Assembly (NCBI GenBank): GCA_963585895.1
Contig: CAUZXS010000111.1
Coordinates: 1 to 64,000 of the forward strand
From: Sepioteuthis lessoniana
Lineage: Eukaryota > Mollusca > Cephalopoda > Myopsida > Loliginidae
Direction: 5' to 3'
DNA: 64,000 nucleotides
Below the pieces are notes generated by a model. The model had not been told where the DNA came from. It saw only the letters and a list, made by a program, of their open reading frames with translations, and made no database searches. This document shows positions 34,666 to 46,789 of the stretch, piece by piece. Numbering within the stretch: the stretch's first letter is position 1; each line of letters starts with the position of its first letter. A program made the translations under genes and the position numbers.

Positions 34666-35225
34666 TTGGCCAACTTCTACAACTGCTATATATTTTTTGT
34701 GTCTGGTAGATCAAAACATTTACTGAAGGAGCTGAACAATTTCTTGATAACTAGCATAGGGAACTGGAATTGTATCCTGTTTAAAAAGATCAAGCGTGAT
34801 ATGATATGCCATTGGCATCATATGTCTAGCTTATGCCAACACTTGTAGATAGGCAGGGAACATAACTGTACTATATATATATATATATAGGTATAACATA
34901 CACAAATTGTTTATATATTTATATATATATATATATATTTGTAAATTAAAACAAAATAAACAAAAATTTTCATGTTTGGGTTATTCTGTAAAAGCACTGA
35001 TTATCATATATTTTTCAATGGTTTCAGTAATGTTTTTCACTGTGGTAAAACTGGTGGTTTTTAAGGCCCGACCCACTTAAAATATTTGTGCCAAATAGCC
35101 TTTATAATTCTTAATATCTGCTGCCCTTTCTATTCAGGCTGTAGAATATAACAATTGCACCTCTGAAGAGAGGTAAGACACCCCACCCAATATCCTGGGT
35201 AGGATTGTAATCTGCATCTGATGGT

Positions 35226-35510
35226 ACTATTTACCAACCCCTCCGCTCGGGCAGGATATGACATAAGGTCAATTTTTAAGCGGAGTTTAACAGGTTTGAA
35301 TTCAGAGTTTTCCTTCTCCTAGACTAGTTGCTTAACCATGGCTGAAGAACCTAGTCTGCCCTACTATTTACCCATAGTTGGAGGGAGAATTATTGGATTC
35401 ATACCTTTCCCAAGGGTATTAGTGCTATGTGAAATGCAATCAGTCTTGTCCAGGATTTGAACTCGTATCGCTGTGTTCATTTCCTACGGCGATAACGACT
35501 ACACCATGGG
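35226..35510 (-). mobile_element. SINE-A copy inserted in R1
   Basis: Flanked by GCATCTGATGGT at 35214-35225 and 35511-35522. The interrupted target is again R1, at its CTGCATCTGATGGTGGTGCT part. Confidence 0.9.
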
Positions 35511-36115
35511 GCATCTGATGGTGGTGCTCCAATTCTGGAACTTTTGGGAATGTTGAGAATTCCCTTCATTGCCATTACTCCCAGGTCCACTCTGACTCAG
35601 ATTTGTAGTACCTGTTTTGGTCCCATCTATTGGTCAAATAAAACTGTTCAGTCTTTTATTTGGGATTATTATTATTTGTTATTTGAACCCATACTTCTGT
35701 GTGAAAATTATTTATATTAGATAGGAATACTTGATAAATAGAATTACTTGTGTTAAATAGAAATACTACAAATCATTTAACTGTGCGCCAACACATAAGC
35801 TCTAACAACTCATTTAAAAATAAAATGACCTACAAACTATGTTATTACAATGTAGACGTGGGGTACTGATATGCAACACAACAACTCTTAATCCATCTAA
35901 CCCTGATTTAGTAGGGGAAGAAAGCACTATTATCTGGTGAATATTTTTTTGGCTCTGTTTTCTTCACCCCCTACATTTTTTAATGGTCACTCCCCCATGC
36001 TAATTTTCTCTAATGAGATGTGATCAAAATGAAGGGTTCCCTCTTTTTAGAATTTTAAAGTATTTTAAAATGTTCCCCCGTTTTTAAATATATATGTAAA
36101 TATATATATATATAT

Positions 36116-36328
36116 ACTTTCTTTAAGAAAAAAACCAAAGACCGGTTACTTTAGGATTATAAATTTATTTCCATCCTGTTTTGTTTTTTTTTATCCATAA
36201 GATCTGAAGAAGTCCTGTTATATTTTTCTTCGTGTTTTTGGTTTATATCAGAAACACAAAACAGGATGGAAATAAATTTATAATCCTAAAGTAACTGGTC
36301 TTTGGTTTTTTTCTTTAAAGAAAGTATT
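36116..36328. repeat. Fold-back repeat, about 65-bp arms
   Basis: CTTTCTTTAAGAAAAAAACC through CCATCCTGTTTT pairs with AAAACAGGATGGAAATAAAT through TTTCTTTAAAGAAAG. Half-copies of the same family lie at 4190-4270, 33940-34050 and 37910-38030 (the GATCTGAAGAAGTCCTGTTA mark). Confidence 0.85.
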
Positions 36329-36469
36329 GCTCTGTAATATTAATTACATTGAGCTCTCGACCAGGAAAATTTAAATGTTCAGCTTTTGAATGATTTTCTT
36401 GTCCTGAAGGAATTACTCCCGACTCTGGTTTAATTGAACCGAATAATACCTATATATATATATATATAT

Positions 36470-36584
36470 ATGAAGGTAGCAGGAAAAAATATATTATTAT
36501 ATTATTATAACCGAAACGTTAATGTCGACTTCACATCATGATATATTCACCTATTTGGATTATATTTTTTCCTGCTACCTTCAT
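36470..36584. repeat. Fold-back repeat, 24-bp arms
   Basis: ATGAAGGTAGCAGGAAAAAA (36470 onward) pairs exactly with the segment ending 36584. The loop is 67 bases and contains CCGAAACGTTAATGTCG. Confidence 0.85.
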
Positions 36585-36609
36585 ACTGTCGGATTTTATC
36601 CATATTTAC

Positions 36610-36647
<38 letters not shown>

Positions 36648-36775
36648 AAAGATTTGGCATTAAATAACCAACAACAATTAATATGTAATTAAATACCAAC
36701 CAACCATCACTCATCTAGTCTTGTGTAGTATAAATCTATACCTAGTAATGACCAACAAACTATGGGCTTACAACT

Positions 36776-36819
<44 letters not shown>

Positions 36820-37135
36820 CACCAAGTAAACATTGTTCAATCTAATTTGTAGTTTGCCTTGTGGTTGAGGAAGTTGGCCCCTTTCCTATGTTATGAAAGA
36901 CAATATTTTCAATGCTGATTTTCAACGCACCCACACAGTGATTGAGGTTATAAGACTTACTGATTCCAACGAATTATAAATTCTATCAGATGCAGTTAAA
37001 ATAATGAAAATAATAATCTATATTACAATCATCCAATTTTCATATGGTAGTACATTACTATGATACAGCAAAAATAACACGCTGTTGTGTAATTTTTGCC
37101 AGCACAATAAAATTAAAATAATTTAGATATTTTTG

Positions 37136-37376
37136 ATTTGGCTTGCTTTCTTTGTTTTAATGGCATATCAACCTGTGTAGGTTATTTAATGCAAGAAGCC
37201 ATTCTTCCAGAAGAACAGTAGTGGCATTATTTAACCCATAGCTAGGAGGATAAGGGGATTCATACCTTTCACAAGGATTTTTTGTCTAAAAGTGGATGTA
37301 ATTGCATGACTGGAGTTTGAACTTGCTTACTACGACTTCACAGTCTATTGCTTTACCCATTACACCATCAGGACAC
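37136..37376 (-). mobile_element. SINE-B copy in intron 1
   Basis: Minus-strand copy, moderately diverged (TTTAATGGCATATCAACCTG through CACCATCAGGACACCCC). Confidence 0.8.
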
Positions 37377-38028
37377 CCCACCTCAAATATTTTTGATACT
37401 CCTTCACACACACACTCGTGTACACATACACACACATATTTCTAAATTTCTTGTTTTTTAAACAATATATATAAATATATATATATAGTATTCTTTTTGA
37501 GAATAAATAAAATAAATTGTTAGATAGAAAATTGTGAAAAAGCATCTAATACATACGTACTACACATAAAAAGTGGAACTGATTAATGCTTTCTAAATAG
37601 TTTTGAAATTTTTAGAATATAGTAAATAAATTAAATATTTGTTTTTGTTTTTAGTTCAATATATCTATTACTGTATCTTTATGTGAGGTTATTATTTAAA
37701 GTTTAAATCTAATTCAATAAAAAATCTGTAATTTAGGTCTAAATGTAACTAAAAAATTATTAATTAAAGAAAAAATTAAAAAAAAATAATTTTACTACAT
37801 TGCTAACCGAAATTTACATTTAAAACGGAAGTGGGCTTAATGAAGAGGTAACTCTTCACACCTCTTCTATCCCCTCCCACTCTTATGTGTCTATTCTAGT
37901 TTTTTTATCAAAAAGATCTGAAGAAGTCCTGTTAATTTTTTTTTGTGTTTTTGGAAATTTCAAAAATGCGTAACAGGATAGAAATAAATTTATAATCCTA
38001 TGTGACCGGTTTCATTGTTTTTCTTAAA

Positions 38029-38072
<44 letters not shown>

Positions 38073-38234
38073 TCGTAATATCCAGTCAGCGTCCGAAGAC
38101 AGTGGGTGTAGATTATTCTTGTATAGAATATTTGCGGAATATCTTATAAATCTATGTGAGTGTTCGATGTATGCCTATTGTTATATCACTTATTCCATCC
38201 AAGTATATATAACAAAATTCACATTCAGAGTGTA

Positions 38235-38410
38235 TATAGTGCAATTAGAAGGAAACTCAAACCTGGTTAAGTTGTCATTATAAATTTATTTCGCTAGTCT
38301 AACATGTAAAAAGTCATCTGAAGAGACGGAGAGTATAATAATATTCTCCGGCGAAATAAATTTATGATGACAACTTAACCAGGTTTGAGTTTCCTTCTAA
38401 TTGCACTATA
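38235..38410. repeat. Fold-back repeat, 60-bp arms
   Basis: The arm 38235-38294 (TATAGTGCAATTAGAAGGAA onward) is the complement of 38351-38410, with one mismatch; the loop is 56 bases. In intron 1, so it would form a long RNA hairpin in the pre-mRNA. Confidence 0.9.
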
Positions 38411-38766
38411 CACAAGTATGTATATAGTAGCTTTGGTTTGGTTTGGTTTCATTATTTAATGGTATTTCAACCTTCATGGTATATTTAATGGTAAATCCAC
38501 CCTAGTAGAATGAAAGTTGTTGTACAATTGAACCTATATAGCTGGTGGGGGGGATAAGATGGTTTATTTTCCAAGGTTAATAGTCTAAAAGTGAATATAA
38601 TATTGTGCCCAGTGTTTGAACTCACATCCTACTATCTCACAGTTCAGCACAATGAGGACTCCTCAACTAATACAGAGTTGAAAGTTTTTTTTTTTAGATG
38701 TGAATATGAAGTAAGCTATGGGGTAAGAATTCTTAAAAAGCTAAAATGCTTTTGTTATACAATAAT

Positions 38767-39056
38767 CATATTTACCAACCCCTCCGTTCGGGCAGGATAT
38801 GACACAAGGTCTATTTTTATGTGGAGTTTAACAGGTTTGAATTTAGAGTTTTCCTTCTCCTAGACTAGTTGCCTCACCAAGGCTGAAGAACCCAGTCTGC
38901 CCTACTATTTACCCATACCTGGAGGGAGAATAATTGGATTCATACCTTTCCCAAGAGTATTAGTGCTATGTGAAATGCTATCAGTCTCGTCCAGAATTTG
39001 AACTCCTGTCGCTGTGTCCATTTCCTACGACGATAACCATTACACCACGGGCACAC
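38767..39056 (-). mobile_element. SINE-A copy in intron 1
   Basis: Full-length minus-strand copy. ATACAATAAT occurs on both sides (38757-38766 and 39063-39072), consistent with a partly eroded target duplication. Confidence 0.85.
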
Positions 39057-39234
39057 TTTGATATACAATAATAATTGACATTATTTCAAATGAGAAGGTC
39101 AAATATATAAAATTAAAGTAAATTGTATTTTAAAATGGATAATTTATTAACAGATGCATATGAACATAATGTAGAAATTAAGGACTGTCAACTCATCTGT
39201 GAGTGGAAATGTTTAAAAATGTAAACAAACACTG

Positions 39235-40000
39235 GTAAAATAACCAAGAATTTAACCAAGCTGATAGATGTAAAACAAGCAAGAATTTAACCAAAATAAT
39301 ATATATAAAATAACCAAGAATTTAACCAAACTGATATATGTAAAACAGGCAAGAATTTAACCAATATCACATATGTCAAATAACCAAGAATTCAACCAAT
39401 GTAACATGTCAAATAACCAAGTGGATATATGTAAAATAGGCAAGAATTTAACCAATGTAACATGTGTCAAATTACCAAGCTGATTTATATAATATATGCA
39501 AGAATTTAACCAATGTAACATATGTCAAATAACCAAGTTGATTTATATAAAATAAGCAAGAATTTAACCAATGTAACATATGTCAAATAACCCAGCGGAT
39601 ATATGTAAAATATGCAAGAATTTAACCAATGTAACATATGTCAAATAACCAAGCTGATTTATATAAAATAACCAAGAATTTAACCAATGTAACATATGTC
39701 AAATAACCAAGTTGATTTATATAAAATATGCAAGAATTTAACCAAAGTAACATATGTCAAATAACCAAGCTGATTTATATGAAATAAGCAAGATTTTAAC
39801 TAATATAACATATTTCAAATAACCGAGCGACTACATGTGAAATAACCAAGAATTTAACCAATGTAACATGTCAAATAACCAAGCTGATTTATATGAAATA
39901 AGCAAGAATTTAACCAATGTAACATATGTCAAATAACCAAGCAGATATATGTAAAATATGCAAGAATTTAACCACTGTAATGTACATCAAATAATGAAGA
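39235..40000 (+). repeat. 58-bp minisatellite, about 13 copies, ending just before a myosin exon
   Basis: The unit AACCAAGCTGATTTATATAA plus AATATGCAAGAATTTAACCA plus ATGTAACATATGTCAAAT repeats every 58 bases, with some shorter units at the start. It ends about 60 bases upstream of the exon at 40057. Confidence 0.9.
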
Positions 40001-40056
40001 ATTTAACAAAGCTGATGATGTTAAAAATTTATTGCTTCTTTTTATTTATTCAACAG

Positions 40057-40187
40057 ACTTCTGAAAAATACTGCTATGCTCGAAAGACAGCCAACCCTCC
40101 TCATATTTTTGCAATGGCAGACATTGCCTACCAGAACATGTTAGGCATTACAAGCCAGACACCTCAGAATCAATGCATTCTTATCAG
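40057..40187 (+). CDS. Myosin motor exon, segment before the P-loop
   Basis: A 131-base exon encoding TSEKYCYARKTANPPHIFA, then MADIAYQNMLG, and ending QNQCILI plus two bases of a split serine codon. NPPHIFAMAD..YQ is a signature of the myosin head and leads directly into the P-loop encoded by the next exon. The acceptor is TTTATTTATTCAACAG and the donor is ATCAG/GTAGAG, which is not the strongest consensus (GTAGAG rather than GTAAGT). The incoming phase is 0 and the outgoing phase is 2. A 58-bp minisatellite ends only about 60 bases before the exon, so the polypyrimidine tract and branch point are squeezed into a short unique stretch. Confidence 0.92.
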
Positions 40188-40659
40188 GTAGAGTACTAGT
40201 TTTCTCATTTCATATTGTTTTAGAGATATATTAAAAAAGAAAAATAGAAAAATATGACAAAAGACGGTTTCCTAATGACTATCTGAAGTCTGTGAATCCA
40301 GGTAAAGGCAATCATTTCAAATGCTTGGCATTCTTCGATGGGAGATTGATGGCTTTTAGTTGGTACTGAATACTCTGTACTTGTAAGTTAACACCAGGTT
40401 AAGCTCATATGACCTGAGGGTCATGAGTTTGTATGTAATTTTGTGCTAGATTAAGTGAAGGTTAGTAATGACAATTTCTACTAAAAGTAATTTGATCCTC
40501 ATTGGGTGCGCCAGACTTTTGATTCAGTGCTAAACTTGGTAAATATCAAGATCATTAAGTAATGGTTAACAAGCTGGTGTTGAAGCTCATTACGATTGTA
40601 ATGAGTTTAATCCCCATTAGGTAATATCTCACTTATAAACTTCTACAAAACTATTGTCC

Positions 40660-41330
40660 AGTCAGCTGGGGCTGTAGAATAAACCGACTGCACCTCTGCA
40701 GAGGGGTGGACCCCCCCAATAAGTGTCCTGGATATGACACTAATCAATATGATGGTGAGGTTCCAGTGATGCAGGGGCTTTGAGGAATGTGGAGTACCCC
40801 TTCATTACCATTGCTCCCAGGTCCACTCTGGCCCGGAGTGGTAGCACCTGATAGGGCCCCTATCTATGCATTAAATAGAACTAACAGCATACTTATGCTA
40901 AACTGAATTGTTTGAGTAAACTGAATAGCTTGAAATAAAAATGTTTTTGACAATTAGACAGTACTTGCATTTAAACTGCATGCTTATGCTAAACTGAATT
41001 GTTTGTAATGGAACTGTATTTGACATTGGAAATGTACTTATACTAAACTGAATTGTTTAATATAGAACTGTTTTGACATTTAACTGTGTGTAAACAAAAT
41101 CTGTACTTATACTAAACTGAATTAGCTGAATTAGAACTGCTTGACTCAACTGAATAGCTTGAAATAGAAATGTTTTTTACAATTAAACTCTACTTACATT
41201 TAAATGGCATACTTATGCTGAACCGAATTGTTTGAAATGGAACTATTTTCATAAAAATGGATTTGGCGTTAAATAACCTACAAAGGTTGATATGCCATAA
41301 AACCAACCAACCAACCAACCAACCAAACCT
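40660..41330 (+). repeat. R1 copy in intron 2
   Basis: Complete: GTCAGCTGGGGCTGTAGAAT through GGTTGATATGCCATAAAACC and then (CCAA)n. The variable middle holds at least five AAACTGAATTG units. Confidence 0.8.
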
Positions 41331-41334
41331 TCTA

Positions 41335-44325
41335 CAAAACTAATCTAAACTAATTGAATACTGAGAAACTTCGAGGAGTACCTTGACATAAAATGATAAT
41401 TAACAAATTACTACTGAAATGAATATTATCCATACTAGGGGAACTATATGTGTGTCCTTGTGCCAAAAATGAAATAAACTTATCAAATACCTTTGGAAGA
41501 TCGTATAAAAGTGATGGTTAACAAGTTAGTCACATCAGAAAATTTGATTGTTCAATGAATTGAAATCTCATCAAGAATATAGTGTTGAGCCAATATTCCA
41601 AATACAGAAGTCCTACATGCTATGAAGATATCAATTTAGATTAGCCCAGCAGAGAGACAACTGGAGGGAAATAAGGATTGGAAGATTGTGCGGTGCCGAT
41701 CATCTAAATAAGGATGGTCTGCCTTAAAGATATTTACTCAGCTCAGTTTAAGGCAAAATGGTGGGAAATGGGAGTTGGTAAATCGTGTTGTACCGATCTT
41801 CTAAATGGGGAATGCTTTCTAGGAAGATAGTTACAAATTATAGTTCAGTTCAGTGCAGTATGACGGTACGGCCGTCCTTGGCCAACATTGGCTTCTAATC
41901 CACTACTCATTCTGCTGGTCGGATATATCTTTGGATGACATGGTTGCTTCGTTATCTGCCCATGTATTTTTTAAATTCAGATAACAGATCAATCGCCAGT
42001 CGGCGAGTAAGCAAATGAGACTGCACAATTAAGAAAGAAAAAAATAAAAGTTGATGCCAAGAAACAGAGAACAAAACCCGGTTTGTAAAAATAATATTTA
42101 GTGCAGAAAAAATGTCTTCAGAAAATGTTTCATCCATTCACTCATCCCGGAGGTGGTAAGTTTTAGTCAGAGACCCACGAATTAACAGTCCATCAATTCC
42201 TCGTTTTTTTTTTGTTTTTTTAGACTTTTCTATTCTTGCTGTCTTATAGTCCGATGCCAGGCAATTCTAAATGGTAGTTATGGTTGATTTTCCTCAATCC
42301 TTGGTACTACTTCACAAGTGTATGTTATGTTAATCTTCTTTGCTTTTTCACAGCATTGTATTATGGTTAGCCTTCTTCGCTTTTTATACTCAGAGCAGTC
42401 TGGTACTAGTTTAAAGAATCAGAGCTTCGGGGAAACTGCTCACCAATTCATGTATGGGGATTTTTATAAACCCCGAAAAGCCCGGTTTATTCCTACGTTT
42501 TGTAAAAGAATAAACCGTACTTCAACAGCAGTAGGGATTTGGGTGACAGCTTTTGAAGAAAGGAGACGAACGACTTTTAGTGCAACAAAATTTATATACA
42601 ACAACAACAACAACAACAACAACAATAAACAGGGTTTTACACCAAGTGGAACAAACAACGAATATGTAAGAGTTCACAAAAGAGTTCAAGATTCCGATAG
42701 GTGCTAGGGTTTTGTAAGGTTTGTAAGGTTTAGTTGTAAGGTTGTTATAAGGTAAAGTTTTAAGGTAAGGTAAGGTTTGATAAGTTTAGGTAGGTTATGT
42801 GAAGGTTGTAAGGTTTTAAGGTTTGGTAAAGTTTGGTTTGCAGATAAAATGCCTGCTGGAACTTAGCTGTGTGTCCTGTTCATTTTAACTCAGCTCGTGC
42901 GTTCGTCGCTCTTGGCTTCTGGCTGGTGGAAGAAGATACCAAATACGTTTGCCGTCAAGGGCTGCTACGAATGGACCTGTTGCTAACAGCAGTGGGAGTG
43001 GCAAAAAGAGGAAGAATCTCCAGTGGAGCTCTTTTTTTATAATGTGACCCCAAGGGGCTGCTGATATTCGGTGAAACAGGATCACCAGTTCCTTAACAAC
43101 ATTTCTATACATGTGCTGCTATCTCCCTCGATCTCTCGCTGGTCCATCTGTCTTTTTGTCTCTCTAAAATATCATATCATCTCAATTTCACTTTGCTTTT
43201 TTATCTCCACGGTCCTGGCATAAGGCTACCTCTAGCTGTCACATTATTTCAGTCTTTCTTCGCTTCTTTATAAGTTTGTCTATCAGTAAGACAACATTAC
43301 GTCCAAACTACATGTAATATAGTTTTTCGCTGCTTCTTCACGCTGTGTAAACTTATACAAGGTCAGAGCCCAGAGCGTCATGAAATATAGTTGCTGCATG
43401 CGGCTCGTCTGCAGCAGGTCTATTTCTGCGAGGGACAAACCTTGCCAACTTATGTATAGCTTCATCTGAGGGGTGGTGAGGGCGAAACCAAAAGCAAATA
43501 TCAATTTTCTCCTAATTTGGATTTCAATTATTTTCGCTGTGTGTATTAAATTGGGATTGTTTAAAAAATAAATTCCTTATTCAAATTTAGGAAATAGGCC
43601 ATTCTAATTTTAGATCGCTCACTTTTGATGATTGACAGATCAAAGCTTTCATCTGGATTCAGCTTTTTCACTTCAAACCGTCCAGAACACAGAGATCTGT
43701 CAAAACAATTTAACTGTCTTCCAATTGTTATAGTAAAATACATCAAATCTGATTTACCCCCTTAACTCTTCACAATACCTAACTACTAAAACACACAAAA
43801 CACAGACCGACAGACATCGACACTGTAGAAGAAAATAACAGCTACCGGATGTTGACCCAGCAACGGCCAGTGTCAAACTGAGAAAATCATGGCTTCTGCA
43901 CATAGTCTATTCAAAATCCCCAGAAAATTCTCAGTTATAAAAAAAGGTCTATTTTTCAACCAATCATTTTTTTTTCCACAAGTAGTATTTTCTGGAGCCG
44001 GTGTTTGAAGTTGGAAACATACATTGGCCAAGCAGAGGTCACACGCCAGTTGAATCGTCGGCCGTCTTAAGAGCGTCACTGGACAACACCGTCCAACCAA
44101 ATCAAAGCAACCGAACTGATACCCCCCTGTCAGCCGGCCAGATATTCCATCCACTTGTTTATTTTATTTATTCAATAAATAAAATAAAATAAATCTTCTT
44201 GTCAGTCTTATTTTTCTTGCAACCACACCCTTGTATATAATACGATTGATTTAGTTTAAACAATAATAATTCGTTTTGTCGAATTCCTTCTCAAATTTAC
44301 AACATTTTTATCTACACTTCATTTC
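41335..44325. other. Low-repeat island in intron 2, not recognised
   Basis: About 3 kb without the SINE, R1 or TA tracts seen elsewhere. It has short open frames on both strands: a 129-codon + frame at 42318 containing nine asparagines from a CAA/AAC tract, and minus frames at 42885, 43283, 43561 and 43873. GTAAGGTTT repeats occupy 42705-42840. Parts (42860-43120, 43990-44140) are GC-richer. I recognise no protein family and no LTR ends. Candidates: an unrecognised element, a nested gene or regulatory sequence. Confidence 0.4.
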
Positions 44326-44331
44326 AAAAAC

Positions 44332-45035
44332 CGGCTCATTGGTTTCGCTAATGATCCGGGAGACCTGGGTTCTATCCCAGGTCGCGTCATACCAAAGACT
44401 TTAAAAATGTTACTTGATACCTCCTTGCTTAACACTCAGCAATATAAGGTACGTATCAAGGGTAAAGTGGGGCAATCCAGGGAAAGGAGTAGCGCCCTCC
44501 CTTACACCTCGGTGAGTAGCTATTGGAAAGGGGACCTTCAAATTACCCTCGGCTTAGCCTAGTGGGTAGAGTGTTAGCTAAAGGTCTGGGAGACCTGGTT
44601 TCAATCCCTGGTCGCGTCATACCAAAGACTTTAAAAATGGTATTTGATACCTCCTTGCTTAACACTCAGCAATATAAGGTACGTATCAAGGGTAAAGTGG
44701 AGCAATCCAGAGAAAGGAGTAGCGCCCTCGCTTTCACCTCGGTGTAGTGGCTATTGGAAAGCGAACCTTCAAATTACCCTCGGCTTAACCTTGTATGTAG
44801 AGTGTTAGCTAAAGGTCTGGGAGACCTGGGTTCAATCCCTGGTCGCGTCATACCAAAGACTTTAAAAATGGTATTTGATACCTCCTTGCTTAACACTCAG
44901 CATTATAAGGTACGTATCAAGGGTAGGTAAAGTGGAGCAATCCAAGGAAAGGAGTAGCGCCCTTCTCTACACCTCGGTGTAGTAGCTATAGAAAAGGGAG
45001 CCTTTTGGTTGCCCTTGACTAAAGGGAGACAACTT
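44332..45035 (+). repeat. SINE-C trimer in tandem (230-bp units)
   Basis: Three direct copies of a tRNA-derived SINE. The mark AGACCTGG occurs at 44361, 44591 and 44822. Each unit has GGTTCAATCCCTGGTCGCG (B box), ACCAAAGACTTTAAAAATGG, GATACCTCCTTGCTTAACAC and CACCTCGGTGTAGTAGC. Copies two and three each begin after TACCCTCGGCTTA, so this is head-to-tail duplication rather than three insertions. Confidence 0.85.
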
Positions 45036-45164
45036 TACTTTTTACTTACTCATTACAAAAATCCATTCCACTTTTCCGCATCAGTAATGTATGACTCAAT
45101 TCTTTCAAAATTCAAATCGGTTTCTTTTTCTTCTGGTTTGTAAAATTTCTCTGACCATATTTAC

Positions 45165-45460
45165 TTATTTGCTCGAGCAGGATATGACACAAGGTCAATT
45201 TTTAAGCGGAGTTTAACTGGTTGGAATTCAGAGTTTTCCTTCTCCTAGACTAGTTGCCTCATCAATGCTGAAGAACCTAGTCAACCCTACTATTTACCCA
45301 TAGCTGGAAGAAGAATAATTGGATTTGTACCTGTGGGATTTTGAAGGGCTCTTGAAGGTCAGGGGCTAAGGCCAAGGCTGTGTTGCCGTAAGATATCTGA
45401 CTCCATGTGAAATGCAATCAGCCTCGTCTAGGATTTGAACTCGTGTCGCCGTAATGTAAA
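45165..45460 (-). mobile_element. SINE-A copy with an internal insertion
   Basis: TGCTCGAGCAGGATATGAC through GATTTGAACTCGTGTCGCCG on the minus strand, but a roughly 70-bp unrelated piece (starting GGGATTTTGAAGGG) replaces the ACCTTTCCCAAGGGTATTAG part. Confidence 0.75.
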
Positions 45461-45899
45461 GTGTATTTTAAAATGGATAATTTATTGATAATTCATTAAC
45501 AGATGCATATGAACATATAAAGATTGTATCCTGCCAGTCTTTCAATTAGCGAGGGCCTGCCTGTCCACAAGATCAGCACTTGAAAACCAAGCTTTTTCTT
45601 TGTTTTCAAACACTAACTTTTACAGCAGTGGGCAATAAATATCTATTTCAGACATATTGAAGACCGACCTTAATGTTTTATTCTATCTTTATTATACAAA
45701 TCAATCCCAAAATCAACTGTTCCGTTCAGTTTGTCATTTTCTATTAAAAAATAATGAGTCACTTTGTATTTTGTATAAGCAACCATTTCTTACAATGAGC
45801 CAATTGAGAAGTTAATAATTCACACACACACACACACACACACGGAGATATACATGTACACTTCCACCTACACTTTTAAAGACATCAAAGAACATACAC

Positions 45900-46600
45900 A
45901 TATAAGGATTGCTCCGGAAGTAATGCCTCCGATTTATTTCGATAGAAATTTAAAAAAAGATAATGTGAATATAAGAAATGATGCAATTTCCTTGTCAAAA
46001 GAATTTTCTGGAAAAAACGGATCAAAATTGGCGCAAAGATCTCCAACTAACGCCCACACAGATGTTAAAAAATAAACAATTAAAAATGTTTTTAGGACCA
46101 ATAGGAAGTCTCTAAAATACGCGCCCAAAGAGTCTTCGAAAGTCAACGCGTGCGCGCGGGATCCACCTTAATGCTATAAAAACACACAATGTTCCAGACA
46201 ACACAGATAAGTTACTCACGCCAACCTAGAGTGATACGTACTAAATGTTTTCTCAGCGGCGCCGTGCCCGTTTGATTTTCAAACAACGGTGTCATGTTAC
46301 AATTTCAAGTTGGATAAAGATCTTTATCCACGCTGGCTTCAGGATTGGCATTTACGGTCGTCACTTGATACACAAATCGCTGTGTACCCTTCTACATTTC
46401 AGTTTCTAACAAAGAAATAAATTTCTTTATGTAGCACTATTGTTGATAATGTCTTTTCATTCATTAACATTAGTACACTGCAGAGAGTATAATAACATTA
46501 TTACATAGAACAAGTTTTCTCTATTTTCCACATGGTCACTATGATTGGCTATAAATTTTTGCCATCAATAAACAAGACCATGCATGCCATGTTTATATGT
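45900..46600 (+). mobile_element. Mariner-like non-autonomous repeat, first of an opposing pair
   Basis: Starts at GGATTGCTCCGGAAGTAATG, a mariner-type terminus. It contains AAAACACACAATGTTCCAG, GTTGGATAAAGATCTTTATC and CTACATTTCAG stretches that recur inverted at 18810-19260. At 46470-46590 it also resembles 47000-47115 (GAACAAGTTTTC and ACCA..AATAAA-type text), so it is related to the neighbouring mariner-like relic. No transposase is present; the open frame across 45854-46075 is not recognised. Confidence 0.55.
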
Positions 46601-46789
46601 ATATCTTTCTGAAAATAATGCTTCCTATTTATAACTACTCAGACTACGACAGATATTTGAAACACAATAACACTATTGGATAGACTGGGGTTTCACTTCG
46701 ATTATGATATTTTTCTCATAGTCACAATCATTGTTCACAAATTTTTTCAGCTAGGAATAAAAGCATGTATAACAAGCTTGTAAGAGGGT

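Noticed and set aside
42318..42707. 129-codon frame with a polyasparagine run as an exon
   Set aside because: Asparagines come from an AAC tract, no family resemblance, no convincing splice context. Left as part of the unexplained island.
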